64,000 bases of DNA, taken from contig NZ_CANMQS010000004.1 of assembly GCF_947500075.1 (NCBI RefSeq), positions 372,001 through 436,000 on the forward strand, given 5' to 3'. Made by a program: the position numbers and the translations under genes. Within the stretch, counting starts at the first letter, position 1. Every line of letters starts with the position of its first letter. The stretch is from an uncultured Sulfitobacter sp. GTDB lineage: Bacteria; Pseudomonadota; Alphaproteobacteria; Rhodobacterales; Rhodobacteraceae. Below, piece by piece: positions 1-8,273 of the stretch. Below the pieces are notes generated by a model that saw nothing but the letters and a program-made list of their open reading frames with translations, did no database searches and was not told where the DNA came from.

Positions 1-66
1 GCCGTCAACGAAATCTCTCATCTCGTCGTCCTTTCCGTTATTCTTGCTCTTGTCATTCTGGCGTGA
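1..66 (+). CDS. 3' end of an unidentified membrane protein (partial)
   Basis: Frame 1 is open from the window edge to a TGA at 64-66 and gives 21 residues, of which the last 15 (HLVVLSVILALVILA) are strongly hydrophobic. That looks like the C-terminal membrane segment of a protein that starts before the window. The fragment is too short to name, and a chance open frame cannot be excluded. About 175 bases separate it from efp. Confidence 0.4.
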   Translation, partial: AVNEISHLVVLSVILALVILA

Positions 67-242
67 CGCCTCTTATGACGCATCCAGTTCGATTCGGATA
101 CAACTATATCGCATGTCTCCCATGCGTTGGTTGCATATCATCTCGCAGGTGCGGCATGAGCGGAGCCTTGCTTGCATGCTATTCCTCCTCTGGATATAGG
201 CTGGGTTAACTTCACATCAACCTTTGTACGGGGTTTTGGACC

Positions 243-806
243 ATGCCAAAGATTAACGGAAATGAAATTCGCCCCGGCAACGTGCTGGAGCATAACGGCG
301 GCCTTTGGGCGGCGGTCAAAGTCGACCATGTGAAACCTGGCAAGGGGGGCGCTTTTGCTCAGGTCGAGCTGCGCAACCTGCGCAACGGCTCCAAACTGAA
401 CGAACGTTTCCGGTCCGCGGACAAGGTTGAAAAAGTCCGGCTGGAACAGAAGGATCAGCAATTCTTGTATGAAGACAGTGGGATGCTGGTTTTGATGGAC
501 ACGGAAACCTACGATCAGGTGCAACTGTCCTCCGAGCTTTTGGGAGAGCGCCGCCCCTTCTTGCAGGACGGCATGATGATCGTGGTGGAGTACCACGAGG
601 AGGAAGCATTGAACGCTTCGCTGCCGCAAAAGGTCGTCTGCAAGGTGGTCGAAACGGAGCCTGTGGTCAAAGGTCAGACGGCTGCGAATTCATTCAAACC
701 GGCTGTTCTGGACAATGGCGTCAAAGTGTCCGTGCCCCCGTTTGTCGGTCAGGATGAAGACATTGTGGTGAACACGGAGACGATGGAATACGTCGAACGG
801 GCGTGA
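243..806 (+). CDS. efp: Elongation factor P
   Basis: Cytoplasmic translation factor that binds between the P and E sites and relieves ribosome stalling at polyproline stretches. The 187-residue length is normal for the family. The N-terminal KOW-like domain contains the conserved loop PGKGGAF at about residues 32-38, whose tip lysine approaches the P-site tRNA. Two OB-fold domains follow, and the C-terminal half has the typical [20 protein letters not shown] ending. The ATG at 243 is the only start that gives the canonical N-terminus [14 protein letters not shown]. It appears to be monocistronic, ending at a strong terminator. A long antisense open frame over it is a shadow. Confidence 0.97.
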   Translation: MPKINGNEIRPGNVLEHNGGLWAAVKVDHVKPGKGGAFAQVELRNLRNGSKLNERFRSADKVEKVRLEQKDQQFLYEDSGMLVLMDTETYDQVQLSSELLGERRPFLQDGMMIVVEYHEEEALNASLPQKVVCKVVETEPVVKGQTAANSFKPAVLDNGVKVSVPPFVGQDEDIVVNTETMEYVERA

Positions 807-861
807 TTTCTTATCCGTAAGTTGACGCAGCTTGACGCCACGTCATGTGCTGCGGTGCAGC

Positions 862-889
862 AAACCCCGGACCTGATCCGGGGTTTTTT
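862..889 (+). terminator. Rho-independent terminator of efp
   Basis: A 10-bp perfect stem (AAACCCCGGA with TCCGGGGTTT), a 5-base loop and a run of six T. It lies 55 bases after the efp stop and just before the end of the convergent folate-binding gene, so it may also stop transcription from the other side. Confidence 0.85.
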
Positions 890-893
890 GTTT

Positions 894-1643
894 CTAATTG
901 TCCGAATTTTCGGTCCAGGTGACCGCAACATCCCCGGCGTGCAGGGGGCCTTTGGCCCGGTCAAAGCGCAGATACGCCAGCCCTTGCCCCTCTGCCTGGG
1001 TGAATACCGTGCCCGCAGGTTTGCCATTCGCTGTCAGTTCCGTGCCTGTCGGGGCGTCTCCATCCAGACGGACCCGCGCCAATCCTTTGCGCAGCGATGT
1101 CTTGTGCTTCATCCGTGCGGTCACTTCCTGACCGACGTAGCAGCCTTTACGGAAATCCACGCCGTTCAGACGCTCAAACCCCATCTCAAGGATGAAACTG
1201 TCCGAGGTCAGCTCAATCCCGGTTTCCGGCACCATATGAGCCACGCGCAGGGCATCCCAATCGGTGCCATCATCAGCCTGCGGCATGTCCCGGTACGCGC
1301 GCCAGCCCAACGCCGGATTGCGCGGATCGGTGTAGGCGCCCTCAGGGGCCGCGCCCAACCCGCGATGGAGATGCAGATCAAGCGTTTCAATCACCACATC
1401 CGCGCGTAATTTATACATGCTCAACCGTTGCGTCAGCATATCGCCCAGCGTCTCGGCCACATCAATCAGGATACCGCCGTCCCGCGCGACAACAAAGAAG
1501 TCGGCGATGTATTTGCCCTGTGGCGTCAGGATCGCGGCATAGATCGGACCGTGGGCCAGCTTGTCCACGTCATTGGTGATCAGGCCTTGCAGGAAGCTGT
1601 GGCTGTCAGTGCCGGTCAGGCGCAGGATGCGTCGGTTGGTCAT
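894..1643 (-). CDS. ygfZ: YgfZ/GcvT-family folate-binding protein
   Basis: 249-residue member of the COG0354 (YgfZ/CAF17) family, which uses folate while supporting Fe-S cluster assembly or repair. Recognised by the early segment FLQGLITNDV and the family hallmark KGCYVGQEV, near residue 180, which contains the conserved cysteine. The open frame extends upstream, but the ATG at 1643 begins the conserved MTNRRILRLTGTDS sequence. Convergent with efp and divergent from the glycosyltransferase. The family assignment is firm; the exact client proteins are not known from sequence. Confidence 0.9.
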   Translation of the reverse strand: MTNRRILRLTGTDSHSFLQGLITNDVDKLAHGPIYAAILTPQGKYIADFFVVARDGGILIDVAETLGDMLTQRLSMYKLRADVVIETLDLHLHRGLGAAPEGAYTDPRNPALGWRAYRDMPQADDGTDWDALRVAHMVPETGIELTSDSFILEMGFERLNGVDFRKGCYVGQEVTARMKHKTSLRKGLARVRLDGDAPTGTELTANGKPAGTVFTQAEGQGLAYLRFDRAKGPLHAGDVAVTWTENSDN

Positions 1644-1706
1644 CTTCTGTCCTTTGCTGTTCCAAGGTGACATATAGGCATCGACCGCCATCCAAAAGGG
1701 GCAAGC

Positions 1707-2384
1707 ATGCGCGCGCCTGTTTCTGTCATCATCCCGACGCTGAACGCGGCAGAGCCCCTGCCTGCCTGTCTGGCTGCCCTGATGGAGGGGATTGAGGCGG
1801 GACTGATCCGCGAATTGATCGTGAGCGATGGCGGCTCAACCGATGCAACGGGCGCCACCGCACAGGCCTGGGGCGCCGAGGTGCTGCACGGCGCGCCGTC
1901 GCGCGGCGGGCAGTTGCGGCGCGGTTGCGCGGCTGCGAAAGGCGACTGGTTGCTGGTGGTCCATGCAGATACGGTGCTGTCGCCCGGTTGGTCAAAAGCC
2001 GCACTTGCGCATCTCAGCCAGCCGGAAAAGGCAGGGTGGGGGCGGTTGGCGTTTGATCAAGGCGGTATCGCAGCAGCCCTTGTGGCCGGCTGGGCGAACC
2101 TGCGCAGCCGTCTGGGGTTGCCTTACGGCGATCAGGCGCTGCTGCTCTCCAAGGCGCTCTATCAAAGGGCAGGGGGCTATCCGGACCAGCCGTTGATGGA
2201 GGACGTGCGGCTTGCCCGCGCGCTCAAAGGGCAGCTTGTGGGGCTGGATATGATCGCTGTTACCTCAGCCGCAAAGTATCGCCGTCAGGGATGGCTCCGG
2301 CGCGGGGCGCGCAATCTGCTGACCCTGCTGCGCTATCTGGCCGGGCAGGATGTTGAAACGCTGGCCCGCAGTTATCGCCGCTGA
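1707..2384 (+). CDS. Family 2 glycosyltransferase, TIGR04283-like
   Basis: 225-residue GT-A glycosyltransferase. It starts with SVIIPTLNAAEPLPACL and has the nucleotide-sugar binding motif VSDGGSTD near residues 39-46, then the DxD-like segment VVHADTVL, and GDQALLL in the middle. This arrangement (short, no membrane anchor) fits the TIGR04283 family, some members of which are linked to arsenosugar synthesis. No arsenic genes are nearby, so the acceptor is unknown. Its stop lies two bases from the convergent stop of the ABC exporter. Confidence 0.8.
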   Translation: MRAPVSVIIPTLNAAEPLPACLAALMEGIEAGLIRELIVSDGGSTDATGATAQAWGAEVLHGAPSRGGQLRRGCAAAKGDWLLVVHADTVLSPGWSKAALAHLSQPEKAGWGRLAFDQGGIAAALVAGWANLRSRLGLPYGDQALLLSKALYQRAGGYPDQPLMEDVRLARALKGQLVGLDMIAVTSAAKYRRQGWLRRGARNLLTLLRYLAGQDVETLARSYRR

Positions 2385-2386
2385 GC

Positions 2387-4243
2387 TTAGCCAAACAGGC
2401 GTTCGCTGATCCGGGCAAACAGGCTGGGCGGGCGGTCATCGTCGCGGCGCACGCTCTTGCTGCGGGCATCCAGCCTGCGGGTGTCGGTCACTTCCTTGCC
2501 GTCCTGAAACTGCAAACGATAGAGGTTCGCATAGATCCCGCCGCGCGCCAGCAGCTCATCATGGGTGCCCTGGTCCATCACTTTGCCCCGATCCATCACG
2601 ATGATCTTGTCCGCGCTCCGAATGGTCGCAAGCCTGTGGGCGATGACAATGGTGGTGCGCCCTTCGGAGAGTTTGTCAATCGCCGCCTGCACCAGCTTTT
2701 CGGACTGCGCATCCAGTGCGCTTGTCGCCTCATCCAGCAGCAGAATGGGCGTGTCGCGCAGCAAGGCGCGCGCAATCACGATCCGTTGCCGTTGCCCGCC
2801 TGACAGGGCTGATCCGCGCGGGCCGACCCGCGTTTCCAACCCCTTTTCCAACTGGGGCAGGAAGTCACTCACATGGGCGGCATCCAGCACTTCCTTGAGG
2901 CGGGTGTCAGAGACATCTTTCCGCCCCAGCACGATGTTCTCGCGCAGGGTTTCATCAAACAACAAGGCTTCCTGCGTCACGACAGAAAAGAGGCTGCGCA
3001 GATCGGCAATCGCCAGTTCCGTCGTGGCCGCCCCGCCGATGCGCACATGGCCGTTCTTGGGGTCGATCAGCCGGGTCAGCAGGTTGAAGATCGTGGATTT
3101 CCCCGCGCCAGAGGCCCCGACCAACGCGGTCGTCTGGCCCGCTGCGGCACTCAGGGACAGCTGATCCAGCACCTGCGTGTCGCCATAAAAAAGGTCAACG
3201 TCCTCAAGTGTGATGTCCGTCTTGCCCTCGGGCAGGGCGATCGGCGATTTGGGGTTCTCCAGATGCAGCGGCGCATCCATCAACTCCTTGATCCGCTCCA
3301 GCGCCGCCGCCGCGATCTGCCACAGCCCGCTGATCCCGCCCAGCCGCCGCAACGGGCTGAAAGCAAAGCCCATCGCGGTAAAGAACGTCATGAACTGACC
3401 AATGGTCTTGTCGCCTGAGATGATCTCCGACCCGCCATAGAGGATCACGGCGGCGAACCCGAGGCCGGAAATGATGTCGATCAGCCCCGGAATAGCCGAG
3501 TTGCCAAAGGCTGCGCGCACTTCGGTCTTGATGAATTTACCCGTCAGATCACGGTATTGCCCGGCTTGATAGTCCTCCAGCGCGTTCAGTTTGATCTGCA
3601 CCAGCCCGTGAAACACCTCGTCCAGCCGGGTTGCCAGATCCGCACCCAGATCACGCGCTTCACGTGACCGGCGGCGGACAAAGCGCTGCGCGGCAGCGGC
3701 TGGCAGCACCATGATCGGGATGCCCACACAGGCCAGCAAGGCCCAGATCGGATCAATGGAAATCGCCACGCCCAGCAGAACCAGCAGGCCAATGAAATCA
3801 CGCCCCGCACCGGTGATCACCGCGCGCCAGACGTCGCCCACCGCGTTCACATCACTCTGCACCCGCTGGATCAGGAACCCCGGCGGATGTGTCTGGTGAA
3901 ACGCACCGTCCTGCTTCATCATCCGGGCGAGCAGATCCAGCCGCATATCCGCCGCCGTTGCCTGCGCTACCCGCGTCAGCAGCACCTTCTGCGCCACCCC
4001 GGCAATGGCCCGCAGCACGAATATGCCGATCAGCAGCAGGCCCACCCAGATCAGAGCATCCTCTTGTCCCGCAACAAAGACACGGTCGAACATTGGCTCC
4101 ATCAGCCGCGCAAGCGCGCCCAGCGTGCTGCCTTCGATGATCATGAAGACCACCGCCACGCTCATCAGCCCGACGTGTTTCTTCAGATAGTCGCGCCAAA
4201 GCCACGCCAGCAACTGCCGGGAGGTATAGGTTTGGTCGTTCAT
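2387..4243 (-). CDS. MsbA-like ABC exporter (fused membrane and ATPase domains)
   Basis: 618-residue half-transporter of the lipid/multidrug exporter class in the inner membrane. The N-terminal part (about residues 20-320) has the six-helix type I ABC fold. The C-terminal part has Walker A GASGAGKST, signature LSGGQRQRI, Walker B ILLLDEATSALD and the switch region IVIAHRL. It would work as a homodimer. The substrate is not readable from sequence. It is transcribed alone, divergent from the aminotransferase at 4390. Confidence 0.9.
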   Translation of the reverse strand: MNDQTYTSRQLLAWLWRDYLKKHVGLMSVAVVFMIIEGSTLGALARLMEPMFDRVFVAGQEDALIWVGLLLIGIFVLRAIAGVAQKVLLTRVAQATAADMRLDLLARMMKQDGAFHQTHPPGFLIQRVQSDVNAVGDVWRAVITGAGRDFIGLLVLLGVAISIDPIWALLACVGIPIMVLPAAAAQRFVRRRSREARDLGADLATRLDEVFHGLVQIKLNALEDYQAGQYRDLTGKFIKTEVRAAFGNSAIPGLIDIISGLGFAAVILYGGSEIISGDKTIGQFMTFFTAMGFAFSPLRRLGGISGLWQIAAAALERIKELMDAPLHLENPKSPIALPEGKTDITLEDVDLFYGDTQVLDQLSLSAAAGQTTALVGASGAGKSTIFNLLTRLIDPKNGHVRIGGAATTELAIADLRSLFSVVTQEALLFDETLRENIVLGRKDVSDTRLKEVLDAAHVSDFLPQLEKGLETRVGPRGSALSGGQRQRIVIARALLRDTPILLLDEATSALDAQSEKLVQAAIDKLSEGRTTIVIAHRLATIRSADKIIVMDRGKVMDQGTHDELLARGGIYANLYRLQFQDGKEVTDTRRLDARSKSVRRDDDRPPSLFARISERLFG

Positions 4244-4389
4244 GTCCGCGCCAGCCTCCGAGCGGCAAAGGGAATTTCAATGGTTTACGCAAGGCGGGCA
4301 CACAGGGCAAGCATCTGGCAACCATGCAGAGTGGTTGACGCCACGGGGCGGAAGCGTAGGTTCCGCGAAGTTACAGCAAGAGGTGTCCG

Positions 4390-5607
4390 ATGACCCATAC
4401 CCCCATGCCTGCACCCGGCCGGTCCTATCTGGCCATTCCCGGCCCTTCGGTGATGCCGGATGCCGTCTTGCAGGCCATGCACCGCGCGGCCCCGAATATC
4501 TATGCAGGCGAGTTGGTGGACATGATGCCCGCGCTGGTGACAGACCTCAAGCGGGTGGCGCGCACGGACGGCCATGTGGCGATCTACATCGGCAACGGTC
4601 ACGCCGCATGGGAGGCTGCCCTTGCCAATGTGATCTCCCCCGGTGACCGCGTGCTGGTGCCGGCCACGGGCCGTTTCGGCATCGGCTGGGGAGAGATGGC
4701 AACAGGCATCGGCGCCGAGGTTGACCTGATCGACTTCGGGCTGAACACGCCGATGGATATGGACCGGATCGCGGACGCCCTGCGCGCCGACACAGACCAC
4801 CAGATCAAAGCGGTGCTTGCGGTGCATGTGGATACGTCCTCGTCCATCCTCAACGACATTCCGGCACTGCGGGCCGTGCTGGATGATCTGGGCCATCCCG
4901 CGCTCTTGATGGCCGATTGCATCGCCTCACTGGGCTGTGACCGGTTTGAGATGGACGCCTGGGGCGTCGACGTGATGGTCACAGGCTGTCAAAAGGGGCT
5001 GATGGTGCCGCCGGGTGTCAGCTTTGTCTACTTCAACGACCGCGCCTATGCGGTGCGCCAGCAGATGCCCCGCGTCAGCAGATACTGGGACTGGACCCCG
5101 CGCGCCTTTCCAGATCATTTCTTTGAATATTTCGGCGGCACCGCGCCCACCCATCACCTCTACGGTTTGCGTGTCGCGCTCGACCTGATCCACGCCGAAG
5201 GGATGGAGGCGATCTGGACCCGCCATACGACCCTGGCGCAGGCGATCTGGGCCGCCTGCGAAGCGTGGAGCAGCGCGGGCAGTTTTGCGATGAACGTCAC
5301 CGACCGCGCCCACCGCAGCACGGCCGTGACCGCGCTGCGGCTGGACGCCCCGAAGGCGACGGATCTGCGCACCTGGACGGAACAGAACCTCGGGCTGACC
5401 CTTGGTATCGGGCTGGGGATGGCCGCACCTGATGACCCCGCATGGCACGGGTTCTTCCGGCTGGGGCATATGGGGCACATCAACGGTCAGATGATCATGG
5501 GCATGCTCGGCGGGATCGAAAGCGGGCTGAGCGCGCTGGACATCCCACATGGCGCAGGTGCGCTGGATGCCGCAACTGCCGTGATTGCCGCCGGGTACCG
5601 GGCCTAA
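4390..5607 (+). CDS. Class V PLP aminotransferase (serine/alanine-glyoxylate type)
   Basis: 405-residue fold-type I aminotransferase resembling alanine-glyoxylate and serine-glyoxylate aminotransferases. The N-terminal IPGPSVMPDAVLQAM is typical. The PLP lysine is K202 in TGCQKGLMVPPG, and the cofactor-contacting aspartate lies in LMADCIASLG (about residues 173-182). The C-terminal GHMGHINGQM is also characteristic. It probably makes glycine from glyoxylate, using serine or alanine as donor. No serine-cycle genes flank it, so the preferred donor is open. Its stop overlaps that of the convergent small membrane gene by three bases. Confidence 0.88.
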   Translation: MTHTPMPAPGRSYLAIPGPSVMPDAVLQAMHRAAPNIYAGELVDMMPALVTDLKRVARTDGHVAIYIGNGHAAWEAALANVISPGDRVLVPATGRFGIGWGEMATGIGAEVDLIDFGLNTPMDMDRIADALRADTDHQIKAVLAVHVDTSSSILNDIPALRAVLDDLGHPALLMADCIASLGCDRFEMDAWGVDVMVTGCQKGLMVPPGVSFVYFNDRAYAVRQQMPRVSRYWDWTPRAFPDHFFEYFGGTAPTHHLYGLRVALDLIHAEGMEAIWTRHTTLAQAIWAACEAWSSAGSFAMNVTDRAHRSTAVTALRLDAPKATDLRTWTEQNLGLTLGIGLGMAAPDDPAWHGFFRLGHMGHINGQMIMGMLGGIESGLSALDIPHGAGALDAATAVIAAGYRA

Positions 5608-5786
5608 CTGCGCGCGGCTTCTATGCGGTTGATGACCTTGTTCACGGCCCAGCCGGTCGCTGCGGCGGCAATCAATCCCCAGACCACCCAGATCACCATC
5701 AACATCCATGTCAGGTTGACACCGAACATGACAATGCAGGCCACGGTGAAATCAGGTGCAGAGGGTCGGTCGTTGTTGTCGCGCAT
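5604..5786 (-). CDS. Small hydrophobic membrane protein, unknown function
   Basis: 60 residues: a polar N-terminus (MRDNNDRPSAPD), then about 35 hydrophobic residues rich in Val, Ile and Trp that could form one long or two short membrane helices, and a basic amphipathic tail. I do not recognise a family. The ATG at 5786 has only a weak ribosome-binding sequence. Coding potential is supported by the protein-like layout and by the stop codon, which lies exactly on the convergent aminotransferase stop. Confidence 0.55.
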   Translation of the reverse strand: MRDNNDRPSAPDFTVACIVMFGVNLTWMLMVIWVVWGLIAAAATGWAVNKVINRIEAARS

Positions 5787-5843
5787 GAAACGGGCTCATA
5801 TCAGGCATCTCTCAACAAGAATATAACGCAGCCTGTCTGCGCG

Positions 5844-6947
5844 TCAGCCCCTTTTTGCGTCCTCTAACGCAGGTGTCAGAGCGCGTGCGAACGCGTCAAG
5901 ATCCGCAGGTGTGCCGCAACTGACGCGGATGCAGCGGTCTTGCGGGGCAACAAAGGGCATACGGACAAAGATGCCCCGTGCCACCAGCCCGGCAAGCACC
6001 TTGCGGGCAAAGTCGCCGTCCTGCCCGCAATCAATGGTGACAAAGTTGGTGGCCGACGGCAGCGGGACCAGCCCATGGGCCTGCGCAATCTCTGAAATCC
6101 GTTCCCGCGCGCGTGTCACCTCGGATTGGACATGGGCGAGCCAGGCGTCGTCCTGCAATGCGGCCACCGCACCCTCCTGCGCGGACCGGTTCATGCCAAA
6201 GTGATTGCGGACCTTGTGGAAGGCCGTGATCAGATCCGGATGGCCGATGCCGTAGCCAACCCGCGCGCCCGCCATCCCGTAAGCCTTTGAGAAGGTGCGC
6301 AACCGAATGAAACGCGGGTCATCGGCTGGCAGCGGCAACGCCGTGCCCTCTGGCGCGGTTTCGATATAGGCTTCATCCAGCACCAGCAGCGTGCCTTCGG
6401 GCAGCGCCTCCATGGCGGCAGCCAGATCACTGCCTTGATGCCAGGACCCCATCGGATTGTCCGGATTGGCCAGATATACCAGCTTGGCATCCACCTCCGC
6501 CGCCTTGGCAAAAAGGCGGCCCGGATCCTCATGGTCATCGCGGTACGGCACCTTGTGCAACACCCCGCCAAAGCCCGCGACATGGTAGTTGAATGTGGGA
6601 TAGGCCCCGTCAGAGGTCACAACCGCATCGCCCGGACCCACAAAGAGCCGCACCAGATATCCCAGCAAGCCGTCGATGCCTTCGCCCACAATGATATGCG
6701 CAGGTGTCGTGCCGTGATGCGCGGCCAGAGCCTGCCTCAAATCATGGCTTTCGGGATCGCCATACATCCACTGCCCGCTGGCCGCCATGGCGGTGACGGC
6801 TTTGGGGGAGGGGCCAAAGACGTTCTCGTTCGCCCCCAACCGGGCATCAAATGCACGGCCCGCTGCACGTTCCTGCGCTTCGGGGCCCACGAAGGGGACG
6901 GTTGCAGGCAGATCAGCGGCAAGCGGGGTGAGGCGATATTGGGTCAT
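5844..6947 (-). CDS. hisC: Histidinol-phosphate aminotransferase-like PLP enzyme
   Basis: 367-residue fold-type I aminotransferase. LGANENVFGPSPKAV near residue 35 is the HisC-type substrate loop. It also has YGDPESHDLRQALA, the aspartate motif LANPDNPMGS, and the PLP lysine in RTFSKAYGMAGARVGY. HisC converts imidazole-acetol phosphate and glutamate to histidinol phosphate; close relatives act on aromatic amino acids. The long open frame upstream lacks family similarity, so I start at the ATG at 6947. It stands away from any his operon, so a second, broader-specificity copy is possible. Confidence 0.82.
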   Translation of the reverse strand: MTQYRLTPLAADLPATVPFVGPEAQERAAGRAFDARLGANENVFGPSPKAVTAMAASGQWMYGDPESHDLRQALAAHHGTTPAHIIVGEGIDGLLGYLVRLFVGPGDAVVTSDGAYPTFNYHVAGFGGVLHKVPYRDDHEDPGRLFAKAAEVDAKLVYLANPDNPMGSWHQGSDLAAAMEALPEGTLLVLDEAYIETAPEGTALPLPADDPRFIRLRTFSKAYGMAGARVGYGIGHPDLITAFHKVRNHFGMNRSAQEGAVAALQDDAWLAHVQSEVTRARERISEIAQAHGLVPLPSATNFVTIDCGQDGDFARKVLAGLVARGIFVRMPFVAPQDRCIRVSCGTPADLDAFARALTPALEDAKRG

Positions 6948-7043
6948 ATCTTGGTGGTACGATCCGGGATGGCGCCTTGCAAGTGCATTGAAACCGGCGG
7001 CTGACATGCCTAGATGAGAAACGTTCGCAAGAAAGGAGGCCCT

Positions 7044-7208
7044 ATGCCCCATTTCACCCGACGCGGCTTCATCGCGGCCACAGTTGCTGCCAGTGCGGTA
7101 CGGGCGATCCCGATGGTCGCAAGCAGACCCGCCGCACGCCGGATCCTCACACTTGTCTATGACAAGAAGCTGGGCATGATGCGCGCCATCGACCGGCTTG
7201 TGCCGTAA
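7044..7208 (+). CDS. 54-residue putative Tat-signal small protein
   Basis: The start at 7044 follows a near-perfect ribosome-binding site (AAAGGAGG at 7032-7039), which argues strongly for translation. The N-terminus has a twin-arginine-like TRRGFIAA followed by a short Ala/Val-rich stretch. The tail, with LTLVYDKKLGMMRAIDRL, is amphipathic. No known domain. It could be an exported micro-protein, or a membrane protein tethered by an uncleaved signal. It sits between divergent hisC and the crotonase gene. Confidence 0.55.
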   Translation: MPHFTRRGFIAATVAASAVRAIPMVASRPAARRILTLVYDKKLGMMRAIDRLVP

Positions 7209-7270
7209 CGTTCCCCCTCGCCAACGCGCGGCCATTGGGGTCTAGTCTGCGCAGATAAAGGGAGAATGCC

Positions 7271-8062
7271 ATGACCCGCGTCAGCGTCACAATCGAGAAC
7301 CACATCGCCCAGGTCCGCCTGACCCGTGCGGACAAGATGAACGCCGTAGATCAGGACATGATCGACGCGATTATCGCGGCAGGTCAAGAGGTTGCCGCTT
7401 CCAACGTCCGCGTTGTGGTCCTGTCAGGCGACGGCAAGGGGTTCTGTGCGGGCATCGATGTGAGCGGCCTGAGCCAAATGATCGGCAAGGACCCGTCCGA
7501 GCTTCTGATGCCCCGCACCCACGGTGACGGCACCACCAACCAATGGCAGGAAGTGGCGATGATCTGGCACCGGCTGGAGGTGCCCGTGATCGCCGCCCTG
7601 CACGGCGTGGTCTATGGCGCGGGGATGCAGCTGGCGCTGGGCGCTGACATCCGCATTGCCGCACCGGGCACGAAGCTGGCGGTGATGGAAATGAAATGGG
7701 GCATCGTGCCGGACATGGGCGGCATGGTGCTGTTGCCGCGCCTTGTGCGGTCGGACGTACTGCGGCGGCTGACCTACACGGCTGAACCCATTCTTGCCGA
7801 TCAGGCTGAACGCTGGGGTCTGATCACGGAACTGGCCGACGACCCGCTGGCGGCTGCAAATGCGCTGGCCGCGACCATCGCAGGCAAAAGCCCATCTGCC
7901 ATTCCCGCCGCCAAGCGCTTGATTGCGCTTGCTGAATCCGGTGCGAACGACACCGAGGTGTTGCTCGCGGAATCCCGCGAACAGGCAGACCTGATGGGCA
8001 AACCCCACCAAATGGAAGTGGTTGCTGCTGAATTCGGCAAACGCGCGGCTGTCTTCAAGTAA
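7271..8062 (+). CDS. Enoyl-CoA hydratase/isomerase (crotonase) family protein
   Basis: 263 residues with the crotonase fold. VVLSGDGKGFCAGIDVSGL forms the first oxyanion-hole region, and HGVVYGAGMQLALGADIRIA the second. One catalytic glutamate position is seen in MEMKWGIVPDMGG. It fits hydratases or isomerases acting on acyl-CoA in fatty acid or branched-chain degradation. No beta-oxidation genes are adjacent, so the exact substrate is unknown. It ends before a weak hairpin (8079-8100) and the 102-bp palindromic repeat. Confidence 0.85.
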   Translation: MTRVSVTIENHIAQVRLTRADKMNAVDQDMIDAIIAAGQEVAASNVRVVVLSGDGKGFCAGIDVSGLSQMIGKDPSELLMPRTHGDGTTNQWQEVAMIWHRLEVPVIAALHGVVYGAGMQLALGADIRIAAPGTKLAVMEMKWGIVPDMGGMVLLPRLVRSDVLRRLTYTAEPILADQAERWGLITELADDPLAAANALAATIAGKSPSAIPAAKRLIALAESGANDTEVLLAESREQADLMGKPHQMEVVAAEFGKRAAVFK

Positions 8063-8165
8063 TCCGACCAAAGGTTAGCCCCATCTGTCTCCAGACGGGG
8101 CCTTCCAAATGGACGATCTTCGTCACCACAACTAGGACCGCATTAAGGTTAATACGACCTATTCC

Positions 8166-8267
8166 CTTCCAAATGGTTAAAAAAACCCCGCCGGAGGCAC
8201 AAAATCTCTTTTGGCGGTCCAGAAAAGATTTTAACGCTCCGCGGGGGTTTTTTTAACCATTTGGAAG
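8166..8267. repeat. 102-bp palindromic intergenic element, copy 1
   Basis: Outer arms of 24 bases pair perfectly (8166-8189 with 8244-8267). Inner segments, including AAATCTCTTTTGG and its near complement, extend the fold to almost the whole element. An A-tract on one side and a T-tract on the other would give U-rich 3' ends on both strands, so it can act as a bidirectional terminator between the crotonase gene and valS. A second copy of the same length lies at 15595-15696. An isolated 11-base match to the arm tip lies at 8102-8112. Confidence 0.85.
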
Positions 8268-8273
8268 AAGCGG

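Noticed and set aside
138..629. 163-residue minus-strand open frame over efp
   Set aside because: It lies antisense to a complete and unmistakable efp and has no recognisable domain.
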